Below, piece by piece: positions 51,647-60,919 of a stretch of 64,000 nucleotides of DNA (positions are counted from its first letter, which is position 1; every line of letters starts with the position of its first letter). The DNA is taken from contig JAMOTK010000044.1 of NCBI GenBank assembly GCA_027062365.1, positions 53,025 to 117,024 on the forward strand. The letters are read 5' to 3'. The notes under the pieces were generated by a model. That model worked only from the letters and a program-made list of their open reading frames with translations, searched no databases and was not told the DNA's origin. Source of the DNA: Sulfurovum sp. Lineage in GTDB: Bacteria > Campylobacterota > Campylobacteria > Campylobacterales > Sulfurovaceae. A program made the translations under genes and the position numbers.

Positions 51647-52384
51647 TTAACGCTTTTGTGCCACTAATAGCGTAGAAATCCCCAAAGAAAAAGACTTGGT
51701 ATATTTCATCTCAAAGCCCACCTCTTCTAGCTCATCAGCCAACATTTGCGTAGTCAAAAACTCTTCAATAGACTCTGGTAAATACTGATAGGCTTCATAA
51801 TTCTTAGAAATAAATCCACCCACTTTAGGCAAGACCTTTTTCATACCAAAATCTACTATTTTATGTACAAGTCCTGAGCGTTCTTGCTTTGTAAATTCCA
51901 AAATGACGACAATACCCTTGGGCTTTAAAGCACGATGAAACTCTCTTAAGGCTTCTATTCTATCCACCACATTACGAATACCATAAGAGATAGAAATTAC
52001 ATCGCTACTTTCATCTTCTATTGGCAGTTTTTGTGCCTTACCTTCTATAAATTCAGCAAAATCTACTTTTTCTTTGGCAACTTTGAGCATTCCTACAGAA
52101 GGGTCAATGCCCACATATTTTTCTATCTCTACATTATTTTTCTTGGCTTGTTCTTTCCAATAAATCAGTAAATCACCCGTACCAGTCGCCACATCCGTAA
52201 CCTGCCCTAAGCGTTCTTTACCCAATATCTCAAAAGCCTTATCACAACCCTTTTTACGCCATGAAATATCAATTCCCATGCTCAATACTCGGTTCGTAAT
52301 ATCATAAGTTGATGCAATATCATCAAACATATTCACGATTTTTTCTTGTTTTTCTTCTTTGTTTTCTAGTTTTTCAATTCCCAC
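51647..52384 (-). CDS. menG: Demethylmenaquinone methyltransferase (UbiE/MenG family)
   Basis: SAM-dependent C-methylation in quinone synthesis; Campylobacterota use menaquinone, so the MenG role is expected. 245 residues. MFDDIASTYDITNRVLSMGID (split: FDDIASTYDITNRVLS, about residues 19-34), motif I VTDVATGTGDLLIYW (about 60-74), and the UbiE signature SISYGIRNVVDRIEALREFH (about 125-144). The start is GTG (52382-52384) with GGAGTAGAAATA upstream, overlapping the ribD end by 11 bp. Confidence 0.93.
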   Translation of the reverse strand: MGIEKLENKEEKQEKIVNMFDDIASTYDITNRVLSMGIDISWRKKGCDKAFEILGKERLGQVTDVATGTGDLLIYWKEQAKKNNVEIEKYVGIDPSVGMLKVAKEKVDFAEFIEGKAQKLPIEDESSDVISISYGIRNVVDRIEALREFHRALKPKGIVVILEFTKQERSGLVHKIVDFGMKKVLPKVGGFISKNYEAYQYLPESIEEFLTTQMLADELEEVGFEMKYTKSFSLGISTLLVAQKR

Positions 52385-53366
52385 TATTTCTACTCCATAT
52401 CATCAAATCTACATCAATATTTTTTTGATGTAAAAATTGTAAATTCATAGTAGTATTATAGGTTAAATTATTTGTAGAGAGCTTAGGTATTTGATAAATC
52501 AACATCCAATCTATCTTCTCTTTAAAGGCATTGAGCATTCCCTCTCCTCCTTCAACGATGACAAAAGAGGGTTTATCCAAAAATGCTAAGTCACTCTCTA
52601 TGCTTACTTCTCTATTTTTTATATTAAACAAAGGAATATCTCTATCAAAATTATCTTCTTTAGTATAAATCACAATATCAGGAGCATCACCCCCCGTAAA
52701 ACGACAATCCAAAGTCGGTCTATCTACTCTAACGGTATTCCCACCAATACATAAACTTGTACACACTTCTCTAAGCTGATGAACATGATACAAAGATGCT
52801 TTAGAAGAAAGATAACCCCCACCAATACGCCCATTGATCGTTTGAGCAATTTTAAACAACACAAACGCCCTAGTCTGCCAAATCATAAAAGGCTCAATCA
52901 ATGCCCTACACTCTTCTTCCAATACTCCAATCCTCACATTTTCTAGCTTCTTAGAGCCTCCATCATGTCCGACAATAGGGTCTTTAAGTCCTATAATAAC
53001 ATGAGATAAAGAGAGTAAGGAGAGTAACGAGGCACAAGAGGGTGTCTTTCCTTCATGAGAACAAGGTTCAAGTGTTACATATATAGAACAACGAGCAAAA
53101 AATCCTTGAGGCAAAGCCAAAAGAAAGGCATGGGCTTTGTCTGCATCAAAACGATTAAAACATATCTCTAGCCCACTCAAAACTTCATAGCCACCAAGCA
53201 AAGCCAAAACCTCTGCATGAGATGTCCCTGCTTTTTGATGAGACTCTATAGCCACTATCTTTCCATTACACAAAAGTACAGCCCCTACAGCAGGGTTAGG
53301 ATAGGTTAAACCTTGATACTCCCACGCTTTATTAAGTGACAATTGCATGTAAAATTCATGGGTCAT
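52374..53366 (-). CDS. ribD: Bifunctional riboflavin deaminase/reductase RibD
   Basis: Two consecutive steps of riboflavin synthesis. 330 residues. The N-terminal zinc deaminase has TYPNPAVGAVLL, the zinc ligands in TSHAEVLALLG (His about residue 46, Glu) and VTLEPCSHEGKTPSCASLL (about 95-113). A GLKDPIVGHDG segment follows. The C-terminal reductase (about 160-330) includes FVLFKIAQTINGRIG and GGNTVRVDRPTLDCR. Slightly shorter than typical but both domains are present. Confidence 0.92.
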   Translation of the reverse strand: MTHEFYMQLSLNKAWEYQGLTYPNPAVGAVLLCNGKIVAIESHQKAGTSHAEVLALLGGYEVLSGLEICFNRFDADKAHAFLLALPQGFFARCSIYVTLEPCSHEGKTPSCASLLSLLSLSHVIIGLKDPIVGHDGGSKKLENVRIGVLEEECRALIEPFMIWQTRAFVLFKIAQTINGRIGGGYLSSKASLYHVHQLREVCTSLCIGGNTVRVDRPTLDCRFTGGDAPDIVIYTKEDNFDRDIPLFNIKNREVSIESDLAFLDKPSFVIVEGGEGMLNAFKEKIDWMLIYQIPKLSTNNLTYNTTMNLQFLHQKNIDVDLMIWSRNSGN

Positions 53367-53388
53367 TTTTCTACTTTATACTAAAAAT

Positions 53389-53820
53389 CTAATTCCACTC
53401 AAAATAAGTCTTACAAGTATTGAGTTCACTATAAGCATAAGTTTCTTCACCTGCTTTGGTCTCTATGGTGATATTTTGTTTATCAGCAGATTTGAGTGTG
53501 CCTTTTAGCTTTTGACCTTCACCTAGTTTTATCTTTATTTTTTCGCCTACAGCATTTTCAAAATGTGAAGGTTTAGATAATTTACGCTCAATCCCTGGAG
53601 AAGATATTTCTAGTCTATAGGCTTGACTCATAGGAGGGTGTACATCTAAAAATGGTGAAAGTTCATGAGAGATAGAGGCACATAGGTCTAGTTTGACTCC
53701 ACCTACTTTTGTGACTAATACCCTAAAGATAGTCTCATCAAATTCTGTGACTATCTCTGTATCATACAAAAATGCCCCATTGGCTTCGATAATTTTAGCG
53801 ATTTGTACTTCAAGATTCAT
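53389..53820 (-). CDS. rimP: Ribosome maturation factor RimP
   Basis: Assists 30S maturation. From the ATG at 53818-53820, preceded by AGAGGATGAATCCC, it has 143 residues; an ATG three codons upstream lacks spacing for a ribosome-binding site. The RimP core YRLEISSPGIERKLSKPSHF (about residues 79-98) and the N-terminal domain ending in LSPFLDVHPP are present. The end overlaps nothing; the start region overlaps the rbfA end by 11 bp. Confidence 0.9.
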   Translation of the reverse strand: MNLEVQIAKIIEANGAFLYDTEIVTEFDETIFRVLVTKVGGVKLDLCASISHELSPFLDVHPPMSQAYRLEISSPGIERKLSKPSHFENAVGEKIKIKLGEGQKLKGTLKSADKQNITIETKAGEETYAYSELNTCKTYFEWN

Positions 53821-54190
53821 GGGATTCATCCTCTGGTTTTTTGCGTGTAGCGATTTGCTTGAAAAGGTCTTCTATCCGTGTGACTTGTTCGAGTTGTGTA
53901 TCAAATTCAAAGGTAAAGATAGGGGCTTTGAACCACCCCTCACTTTGTTTACAATGATTTTGTAAATAAGCACCGACTTTACGTAATTGTCTGAGGGCTT
54001 CACCTTGTTCTTTCTCATTGAGAAAAGATTTATCAAGATATACTTTGGCATTAGAACGCCCCCTAGAACATTTGACTTCTGTTACAGTAAGTCCTCTAAT
54101 ACGTTCATCAGCCAATCCAGACAATGCTTCAGGTAGAAGCTCTTTTAAGACCGACTCTACCCTATGGCGTTTTATCTCTTCTGCTGTCAT
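53810..54190 (-). CDS. rbfA: 30S ribosome-binding factor RbfA
   Basis: Cold-shock and 30S maturation factor binding 16S rRNA. 126 residues; KH-like fold with HRVESVLKELLPEALSGLAD (split: HRVESVLKELLPEA, about residues 9-22), RGLTVTEVKCSRGRSNAKVYL (about 33-53) and GWFKAPIFTFEFD, the conserved region with the PxLxFxxD-like motif. 1 bp after infB. In the standard infB-rbfA-rimP order. Confidence 0.92.
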   Translation of the reverse strand: MTAEEIKRHRVESVLKELLPEALSGLADERIRGLTVTEVKCSRGRSNAKVYLDKSFLNEKEQGEALRQLRKVGAYLQNHCKQSEGWFKAPIFTFEFDTQLEQVTRIEDLFKQIATRKKPEDESHES

Positions 54191-54191
54191 A

Positions 54192-56933
54192 CTAAAGTGT
54201 CACTTGCTCTTCGACATCTTTATATGTTTCGATGACATCGCCTTCTTTAATGTCATTAAAGTTTGCAAGCATGATACCACACTCATAACCATTTTTGACT
54301 TCTTTTGCATCTTCATTGAAACGTTTGAGTGAAGAGATACTACTCTCATACACCACGACACCATCACGGATAAGTCTCGCTTTAGAGTTTCTCACGATAG
54401 AACCATCAGAGACTTTACATCCTGCGATTGTACCGACTTTACCTACCACAAATGTCTCACGAACATCTGCTTGACCCGTAACCTCTTCAGAGATAACAGG
54501 ACTCATCATACCACCTAATAAGGCTTTGACTTCATCAAGTAAGTCATAGATGATTGAGTAAGAACGGATTTCAATACCCAATTCTTTGGATTTTTTCTTC
54601 ACGGCACCTGTAGGACGTACATTAAAGCCAAGGACTACTGTATGTTCAGAAGCATCTGCTAGTGTCAAGTCACTCTCTGTCACACCACCCACACCTTCGT
54701 GGATGATATTGACTTTAACTTCTTCGTTTCGTAGCTTCTCTAAAGAACCTTTAATGGCTTCAAGAGACCCTTGAACATCTGCCTTAATAATAATAGGTAG
54801 AGATTTAAGTTGCCCTTCTGCGATAAGTGCTGACAAGTCATCAAGTGTCGCTTTTGTAGTTTTAGAGAGAACTTTGGCTCTATCGTATTCTGCTCTTTTT
54901 TCTGCTAATTCACGTACTTCTTTATCTGTATCCATCACGACAAGCTCTTCTCCTGCGTAAGGAACTGAGTTAAGTCCTACGATAGCAGCTGGCGTTGATG
55001 GTCCAATCTCTTTGACATTGCTACCATCATCGAGTCTAATCGCTTTGATACGTCCATAAGTTTTACCTACAATGACATTATCACCGACTCTAAGTGTACC
55101 ATTTTGGATAATGACATTGGCAACTGGACCAAATCCTTTTTCTACAGAAGCTTCTACTACCACTGCTTTTGCTACGACATCAGCATTGGCTTTGAGTTCT
55201 AATACTTCTGCTGAAAGCAAGATAGTTTCTAGTAACTCATCAATACCCAAACCAGAATGTGCTGATACAGGTACAAATTCATACTCTCCACCCCAATCTG
55301 TTGCCATTACACCTAGCTCTGAAAGCTGTGCTTTGACATTATCAGGATTTGCAGACTCTTTGTCCATCTTGTTGATAGCTACAATCATCGGTACACCTGC
55401 AGCTTTTGCATGAGAGATAGCTTCTTTGGTTTGAGGCATGACACCATCATCAGCAGCGACAACGATAATCACAATATCCGTAGCCTGAGCCCCACGCGCT
55501 CTCATCTCTGTAAAGGCTGCGTGACCTGGTGTATCTACAAAAGTAATTTTCTTACCATTTTTTTCTACTTGGTAGGCACCCACATGTTGAGTGATACCAC
55601 CTGCTTCTTTGTCTGCTACTTTAGTCTGACGAATTTTGTCTAGTAGTGAAGTCTTACCGTGGTCAACATGACCCATAATAGTAATAACAGGTGGTCTCTC
55701 TACTGCATTTTCGTCTTCATCTGCATTATAATCATCTACAATATCAAGCTCATCAAGAGGATTGACTGTAGTGACTTCTACTTCAAACTCTTCTGCTAAG
55801 ATTTCTATCTCATCTTTGGAAAGGAAATCATTTTTAGTTACCATCATACCTAGGGCAAACAATACACTAATGACATCACTCATTGAGCGATTTATCTTTT
55901 CAGCAAATTCATAGACCCTTACATTTTCAGGGATTTCTATAGAAGTAACCACTTCTACACTCTCTTCTCTTACATATTTTTTACGTTTACCACCACGCTT
56001 CAAAGAACGCTTTTGATGAGGACGGAAAGGTTGTCTCCCTTTCAGTGGTCCTCCATTTTTGGCTTCACGCTTTTTCATTTCTTCTTTACGTTTTTGCTCT
56101 TGTCTCATCATATCTTCATAGATATTTTTATCAGAAAAGTCTAAAAGAACCACTTCTTCTTCACCAAAACCACTGTCTATCTCTGTAGACATACTGTTAT
56201 GATTGAAGATATCTATTCTAGTACCACTCTCTTTTGCATGTGCTATTTTTTTGGCTTTTTTCTTCCCTATATAAGGTTCATAATTGGTAGAACCAAATGA
56301 TATTTTAGTACTAGCTCTCACTGGTGCTGGTTTGGCTTTTCTAACAATTTTGATACCACCACGAGAAAGTACTCTTCTTACAGGTCTAGCTTCAGCTTCT
56401 GATTTTTCATCTGACTCACTACTCTCTGTTTTTTTACTTACTACAGAGATACCTTTACGCTTTTTTGCCTCTTTTACAATAGGAGCAGCTTCTACTTCAG
56501 GTTCAGAGACTTTGATTTCTATCTTTTTTATCGTTCTATTATCTTCAATATCGTCAATATTTCTGATTTCTTTTTTCTCTGCTACGATAGGTTTTGAAAT
56601 GACTTCATCCACTACCTTAGGAGCTTCTACTTCTTTAGGAGGGACTATTTCAATTTCTTCTTTAGCCACTACCTTTTCTTCTCTTGGTTTAACAAATTTT
56701 ATTTTAGAGGTTTGTTTTTTTACAATTCTAATACCAGATTTGACACTGGGTTTTTGAAACGCTTTTGGTAGTACGCCTGTGATAGCATAATCTACAAGTA
56801 TACCAGCATCTTCTACACTAATGGTACTATTTCCTGCTTTTACGTCAAAGCCTAATTTCTTAGCTTTTTCTAATAGTTCGGCATTTGATAAACTAGCTTC
56901 TGCTGCTATATCTTGGATTTTAACTTTATCCAT
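54192..56933 (-). CDS. infB: Translation initiation factor IF-2
   Basis: GTPase that brings initiator tRNA to the 30S subunit. 913 residues. The long variable N-terminal region (about 1-400) is rich in Lys/Glu/Val and includes a KTSKIKFVKPREEKVVA-type segment. The G domain starts with PVITIMGHVDHGKTSLLDK (G1 about residues 417-432), then DTPGHAAFTEMRARGA (G3) and AINKMDKE (G4). C-terminal domains C1-C2 follow, with VGKVGTIAGCKVSDG and GYECGIML near the end. Complete. Confidence 0.97.
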   Translation of the reverse strand: MDKVKIQDIAAEASLSNAELLEKAKKLGFDVKAGNSTISVEDAGILVDYAITGVLPKAFQKPSVKSGIRIVKKQTSKIKFVKPREEKVVAKEEIEIVPPKEVEAPKVVDEVISKPIVAEKKEIRNIDDIEDNRTIKKIEIKVSEPEVEAAPIVKEAKKRKGISVVSKKTESSESDEKSEAEARPVRRVLSRGGIKIVRKAKPAPVRASTKISFGSTNYEPYIGKKKAKKIAHAKESGTRIDIFNHNSMSTEIDSGFGEEEVVLLDFSDKNIYEDMMRQEQKRKEEMKKREAKNGGPLKGRQPFRPHQKRSLKRGGKRKKYVREESVEVVTSIEIPENVRVYEFAEKINRSMSDVISVLFALGMMVTKNDFLSKDEIEILAEEFEVEVTTVNPLDELDIVDDYNADEDENAVERPPVITIMGHVDHGKTSLLDKIRQTKVADKEAGGITQHVGAYQVEKNGKKITFVDTPGHAAFTEMRARGAQATDIVIIVVAADDGVMPQTKEAISHAKAAGVPMIVAINKMDKESANPDNVKAQLSELGVMATDWGGEYEFVPVSAHSGLGIDELLETILLSAEVLELKANADVVAKAVVVEASVEKGFGPVANVIIQNGTLRVGDNVIVGKTYGRIKAIRLDDGSNVKEIGPSTPAAIVGLNSVPYAGEELVVMDTDKEVRELAEKRAEYDRAKVLSKTTKATLDDLSALIAEGQLKSLPIIIKADVQGSLEAIKGSLEKLRNEEVKVNIIHEGVGGVTESDLTLADASEHTVVLGFNVRPTGAVKKKSKELGIEIRSYSIIYDLLDEVKALLGGMMSPVISEEVTGQADVRETFVVGKVGTIAGCKVSDGSIVRNSKARLIRDGVVVYESSISSLKRFNEDAKEVKNGYECGIMLANFNDIKEGDVIETYKDVEEQVTL

Positions 56934-57216
56934 TCTTCATTAACTCCTTAAATTGATACGATGATTCGCATGTGTTGACCGATGAAGCCAATCTTGTCAA
57001 TAGCTTAGTGAACTGTTCCTCATCTTGCTTGAAACGTTTCACTAAGCCCCTGACTTTTTTTGGATTGTTCACACACTGCGTACAAAGATAAAAACTTCTA
57101 CCTTGTCCATCAGATATGACGACTTGACTACCTGATAAATTTAATCTAATTAAAGTATCTTGGGAATATCTCGTTCGACAACTTATGCACATACGTATTG
57201 GTTTTGATTTTTTCAT
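56926..57216 (-). CDS. YlxR/RnpM-family RNA-binding protein (DUF448)
   Basis: Small RNA-binding protein linked with RNase P or ribosome function. From ATG 57214-57216 it has 96 residues; a TTG five codons upstream is possible. MKKSKPIRMCISCRTRYSQ (residues 1-19) and LIRLNLSGSQVVISDGQGRSFYLCTQC (split: GRSFYLC with the second cysteine pair) match the RMCxxCR and GRGAYLC blocks of YlxR. It overlaps the infB start by 8 bp, its normal place. Confidence 0.88.
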   Translation of the reverse strand: MKKSKPIRMCISCRTRYSQDTLIRLNLSGSQVVISDGQGRSFYLCTQCVNNPKKVRGLVKRFKQDEEQFTKLLTRLASSVNTCESSYQFKELMKNG

Positions 57217-57251
57217 CGGTATTATATCCAAAAAGAGATTAAGCCTATCGC

Positions 57252-58133
57252 TTAATTTTGTGTAATTACACCACTGTTATCTAAAGACAGTGTAAAAACC
57301 CTAAATTGAGGGAAGCGTGTTTGTAGAGCTTTGACCATTTTATCGGCATCTTTGTCATAGGCTAGATTGAAAAATGTAGACCCTGACCCTGAAAGTGTTG
57401 ACATCAAAGCCCCATGCTTTAATGCCAATTTTTGTACATCAAACAGTTCAGGTATCATTTTCATACGTCTTGACTGATGTAGTTTATCTTTAGCAGCAAT
57501 ACGAAGTAAATCCCATGACTCTGTCATAAAAAGTGCTGTAAGATAAGAAGAGCGAGAAAGCGAGTAGACAGCTTCTTCCTTACGATACATCTTAGGCAAT
57601 ATCGTGCGAGACTTTGCTGTAGAGATAGTACGGTTAGGGACAACCACTACGGCTCTAAGATAATCAGGCATACGTCTTTTTTTGCTATAGACCCTATCTC
57701 CTTCGACACAGGCTACATTAAATCCACCCATCACAGCAGGTGTGATATTATCAGGATGGCTTTCATAACGCAATGCTTGATTAAGAATTTCTCTTTTATT
57801 GTATTTTTTACCAGCGATAGTATAAGCACTAGAAAGTGCTGCTACAATCACAGCCGAAGAAGAGCCTAATCCTCTTGATATAGGGATACGGTTATGAAAC
57901 TCAAATCTAAAATTATCATTTCTTCCTGTAAGTCTTTTATAATTTTCATCAAAAATACTTAAAAAAAGAGAATTTTTCTTTATTTTTGGATTTTCAGCCC
58001 CTTCTCCATGCGTAGAAAGGCTCAAAAACTTTGAAGGTGTGATAATAATTTCATTTCTTAAATCTACTGCTAAACCAAGGGTGTCAAATCCAGGTCCTAA
58101 GTTGGCAGAAGTGGCAGGTACGCTTACAAACAT
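57252..58133 (-). CDS. thrB: Homoserine kinase
   Basis: Phosphorylates homoserine on the way to threonine. 293 residues, GHMP kinase fold: [20 protein letters not shown] (residues 4-23), [19 protein letters not shown] (about 84-102, ATP loop), and [16 protein letters not shown] near the C-terminus (about 238-253). Homoserine is shared with MetX in this window. It lies between tsaB and ylxR in the Campylobacterota order. Confidence 0.94.
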   Translation of the reverse strand: MFVSVPATSANLGPGFDTLGLAVDLRNEIIITPSKFLSLSTHGEGAENPKIKKNSLFLSIFDENYKRLTGRNDNFRFEFHNRIPISRGLGSSSAVIVAALSSAYTIAGKKYNKREILNQALRYESHPDNITPAVMGGFNVACVEGDRVYSKKRRMPDYLRAVVVVPNRTISTAKSRTILPKMYRKEEAVYSLSRSSYLTALFMTESWDLLRIAAKDKLHQSRRMKMIPELFDVQKLALKHGALMSTLSGSGSTFFNLAYDKDADKMVKALQTRFPQFRVFTLSLDNSGVITQN

Positions 58134-58145
58134 AATAATTCCATT

Positions 58146-58655
58146 TTAAACAGCAGGCAGATTATACTCAGGGATTGATTCTTCATCTACTACTAGATCA
58201 TGAATACTTTGAGGTAATACAAAAGATACATTGACTGCTTGTTCATATTTTTTTGTAATTATAGTCTCTTTTTCCTTGATAAAATAGAGATTACCTATTG
58301 CTTTAATAGGTTTTCCTTCATTAAAAGCAAATCCACTACACCCAAAGCATTGTATACCTCTGACAATCTCAATGGTTTTGAGTATGATATAGGTAAGTTT
58401 TATCGCCATATAAGAACCAGGTCCTTTGGTATAAATGATTTTACTGATTGTATATTTATCTAATAATGTATTGAGTAAAGGTATGAGTGTTTCAGAAGTT
58501 TTTTTATCACTAGAGATACTTTCTATCAAAGTATCCTCTTCATAAACCCCCAAAAGTAAGGGCGAAGAGAGCGAAATAATAAGAAGCGTATAAACCTTAG
58601 GCAAATGATTTTGCAAATGATCTACTTTGTAAGGTTTCAACAGCGACAAAATCAT
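58146..58655 (-). CDS. Putative TsaB-like tRNA t6A modification factor
   Basis: TsaB partners TsaD in making t6A37 in tRNA. The 169-residue frame has a diverged actin-like fold: LLIISLSSPLLLGVYEEDTL (from about residue 24), TSETLIPLLNTLLDKYTIS and YTKGPGSYMAIKLTYIILKT (about 95-114; YTKGPGSYMGLR-like is the TsaB motif). The conserved fold begins near residue 21, so the real start may be TTG at 58604, just overlapping the lpxC stop; the ATG at 58655 would overlap lpxC by 59 bp. Context between lpxC and thrB agrees with Campylobacterota tsaB. Homology is weak, so confidence is moderate. Confidence 0.7.
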   Translation of the reverse strand: MILSLLKPYKVDHLQNHLPKVYTLLIISLSSPLLLGVYEEDTLIESISSDKKTSETLIPLLNTLLDKYTISKIIYTKGPGSYMAIKLTYIILKTIEIVRGIQCFGCSGFAFNEGKPIKAIGNLYFIKEKETIITKKYEQAVNVSFVLPQSIHDLVVDEESIPEYNLPAV

Positions 58656-59481
58656 AATTTTTACTGTCTGAGAGTAATTTTTTAGTTAATTTATGATTTA
58701 AGTCATGGCTCCCTGCAAAAGATTCATATCTCCCTAAGATATTATATCCTGATACCATCATATCGCCCATAGCATCCAACACTTTATGTCGTGCAAATTC
58801 ATTTTCAAAACGTAATCCTTCGGGATTTAGTACTTTATGGTCATCAAGTCCTATCGCATTATGTAAAGTTGCACCTAGTGCTAAATTGATACTTTGTAGG
58901 TATTGGATATCTTTGGCAAAGCCAAAAGTTCTAGCCCTTGCTATCTCTTCAACAAAGTTTTTGGTAGAAAATTCAAAAGATGATTCTTGTTCTCCAATAA
59001 CAGGATGGTCAAAATCTATCTTAAAATCAAACTGTGCCGTAGCATTAGGTACAAGTCTAACAAACTTATTACCTTCTCGTACCTCTACTATTTTTTTGAT
59101 AGAGAGTACCTTTTTGGGTGCATTTTGCTCTTGTATCCCTGCTTCATCGAGCAAAAGACAAAAAGAGATAGAAGAGCCATCCATAATAGGCATTTCATCT
59201 TCATCTACAATCACACGTATATTATCTATACCATAAGCGTACACAGCCGATAAAAAATGCTCTATCGTTGAGATACTGCCTTTTTTAGTACCAATGACCG
59301 TTGCCATACGTGTATCTATCACGGCAGAGGGAGAAAGGGAGATACTTAAAGCCAAGTCTTCACGGTAAAACACAATCCCTGCATCTACACCTAAAGGCTC
59401 TAATCTAAGTTTTATAGGTTTACCTTTATGTAACCCTACCCCTACGACTTCAAGCGATTTTTTAATCGTTCGTTGTTGCAT
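58597..59481 (-). CDS. lpxC: UDP-3-O-acyl-N-acetylglucosamine deacetylase
   Basis: Zinc enzyme for the committed step of lipid A synthesis. 294 residues. The N-terminal domain includes VGVGLHKGKPIKL (about residues 13-25) and STIEHFLSAVYAYGIDN (about 75-91, first zinc His). The second domain has the ARTFGFAKDI block and the catalytic LRFENEFARHKVLDAMGDM (about 221-239; HKxLD gives His and Asp zinc ligands), and later FAGSHDLNHKL with the general-base His. It confirms an LPS-containing outer membrane. Confidence 0.96.
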   Translation of the reverse strand: MQQRTIKKSLEVVGVGLHKGKPIKLRLEPLGVDAGIVFYREDLALSISLSPSAVIDTRMATVIGTKKGSISTIEHFLSAVYAYGIDNIRVIVDEDEMPIMDGSSISFCLLLDEAGIQEQNAPKKVLSIKKIVEVREGNKFVRLVPNATAQFDFKIDFDHPVIGEQESSFEFSTKNFVEEIARARTFGFAKDIQYLQSINLALGATLHNAIGLDDHKVLNPEGLRFENEFARHKVLDAMGDMMVSGYNILGRYESFAGSHDLNHKLTKKLLSDSKNYDFVAVETLQSRSFAKSFA

Positions 59482-59536
59482 ACTTTTTCCTTATCTTTCT
59501 ATTTTTGTAAATGTCATTATATCATACTAGTCTAAA

Positions 59537-60919
59537 TTAATTATTTTGTATAATTTTATCTGCTTCTTTAAAGATATTATCTATATTTTTACGAATCCAA
59601 CTTTGGTCAAACCACTCTACAGGGCGAACCTCAATACCTTGTACCAAAAGACCAAAATGCAAGTGGTCTCCTAGTGCCAATCCTGAGACACCCGTTTTGG
59701 CAATCACTTGCCCCTCATCTACATTGTCACCTTTATTGACAAGAAGCTGTGAACAGTGTCCATAAAGACTATAAAGCCCCAATCCATGGTCAATCATAGG
59801 CATGTTTCCATAGATACCATTGCTATCAGCAAAGACTACTTTTCCTGCATTAGAGGTTTTGATGGATGCCATTTTTGTACTTGCCAAATCATACCCTACA
59901 TGATAAGAATGAGAAACAACATTCTTTTTATCTCCATAATAGTAGTGTCGTTCATCCCCATAACTTGCAACTCTTTGTCCATTGCGTAAAGGATAAAATT
60001 TCTTAATATTCCAATTTCTTAAAATTTCAGAAGAGACAGTACTTGATAAAGAATGAATCAAATCTTCATTTTGTAAACGCATTTTTTCATTGACAGCACG
60101 TAATCGCTCTAATCTATCATCAATCCCTGCATATTCTGCATTGCTAGAAGACAAATCCGTAATTTTACCATCGATAAATTTATCTTTGGCACGAATCCAT
60201 GAAACACGATACTGATGATTTTTCACATAATATGGTATCTCAACCATACGTTTATTCTGTGCTAAATCTGTTGCTATTATGGTAGCTTTAAACTCTTTTT
60301 GATGAAATGGCCAAGCAATAAGAGCTACATAAAAACCCTCTTTTTGATAAGGTTGTGCTTTAAACTTCACACCATTGACATCAACGTATAATGTATCTAA
60401 GTTAGCATCTTGGGCTTGGAAGATAACCAATGCTGACCCCCCTTGCGTGATACTATATGAATTTGATAAGATATTGACATTGGGTCTTTTATAGTCTAAA
60501 TCAATATGAATTAGCTTTTCACTGCTATTTCCTTGCATAAAGTGCCACATACTATTATCCGTTACCCTTACTTTTAGGGTCAATTTATTGGCATGAGGGT
60601 CTAAACCTTTGCCTTTAGGATACTTGATAAGCAGTGTCTGTTTTGTCGTGTCTGCTTCTACCTCTTCTCCCCCAACATTGATACTCTTATTACCATCACT
60701 AAGTGTAAGTTCAAAATTTTTCAAACCTATATTATCATGAAGCTCTACCTTGATAGGATTTATCTTATTCCAATGTATGGTATTTTGACTCTCTACAGTA
60801 GGAGCAACCCTATCAAATTCTTCTGCTGTATAGATATATCCTGCACCTGCTAACAATGCTAATAATATTACCCCTACCATCATCTTTATACCACTACTTT
60901 TATTACTTTTATATGCCAT
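59537..60919 (-). CDS. Membrane-anchored M23 (LytM) peptidoglycan endopeptidase
   Basis: 460 residues with one N-terminal membrane helix (about residues 13-30, MMVGVILLALLAGAGYIYT). A beta-rich periplasmic region (about 35-240) follows, then a coiled segment (ERLRAVNEKMRLQNEDLI), and the LytM domain (about 325-440). The zinc motifs are intact: HSYHVGYDLAS (His and Asp), GLYSLYGHCSQL and LGDHLHFGLLVQ. The architecture matches the Csd/Pgp-type endopeptidases that shape Campylobacterota cells, so a role in cell shape is an inference. Overlaps the DHH gene by 11 bp. Confidence 0.9.
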   Translation of the reverse strand: MAYKSNKSSGIKMMVGVILLALLAGAGYIYTAEEFDRVAPTVESQNTIHWNKINPIKVELHDNIGLKNFELTLSDGNKSINVGGEEVEADTTKQTLLIKYPKGKGLDPHANKLTLKVRVTDNSMWHFMQGNSSEKLIHIDLDYKRPNVNILSNSYSITQGGSALVIFQAQDANLDTLYVDVNGVKFKAQPYQKEGFYVALIAWPFHQKEFKATIIATDLAQNKRMVEIPYYVKNHQYRVSWIRAKDKFIDGKITDLSSSNAEYAGIDDRLERLRAVNEKMRLQNEDLIHSLSSTVSSEILRNWNIKKFYPLRNGQRVASYGDERHYYYGDKKNVVSHSYHVGYDLASTKMASIKTSNAGKVVFADSNGIYGNMPMIDHGLGLYSLYGHCSQLLVNKGDNVDEGQVIAKTGVSGLALGDHLHFGLLVQGIEVRPVEWFDQSWIRKNIDNIFKEADKIIQNN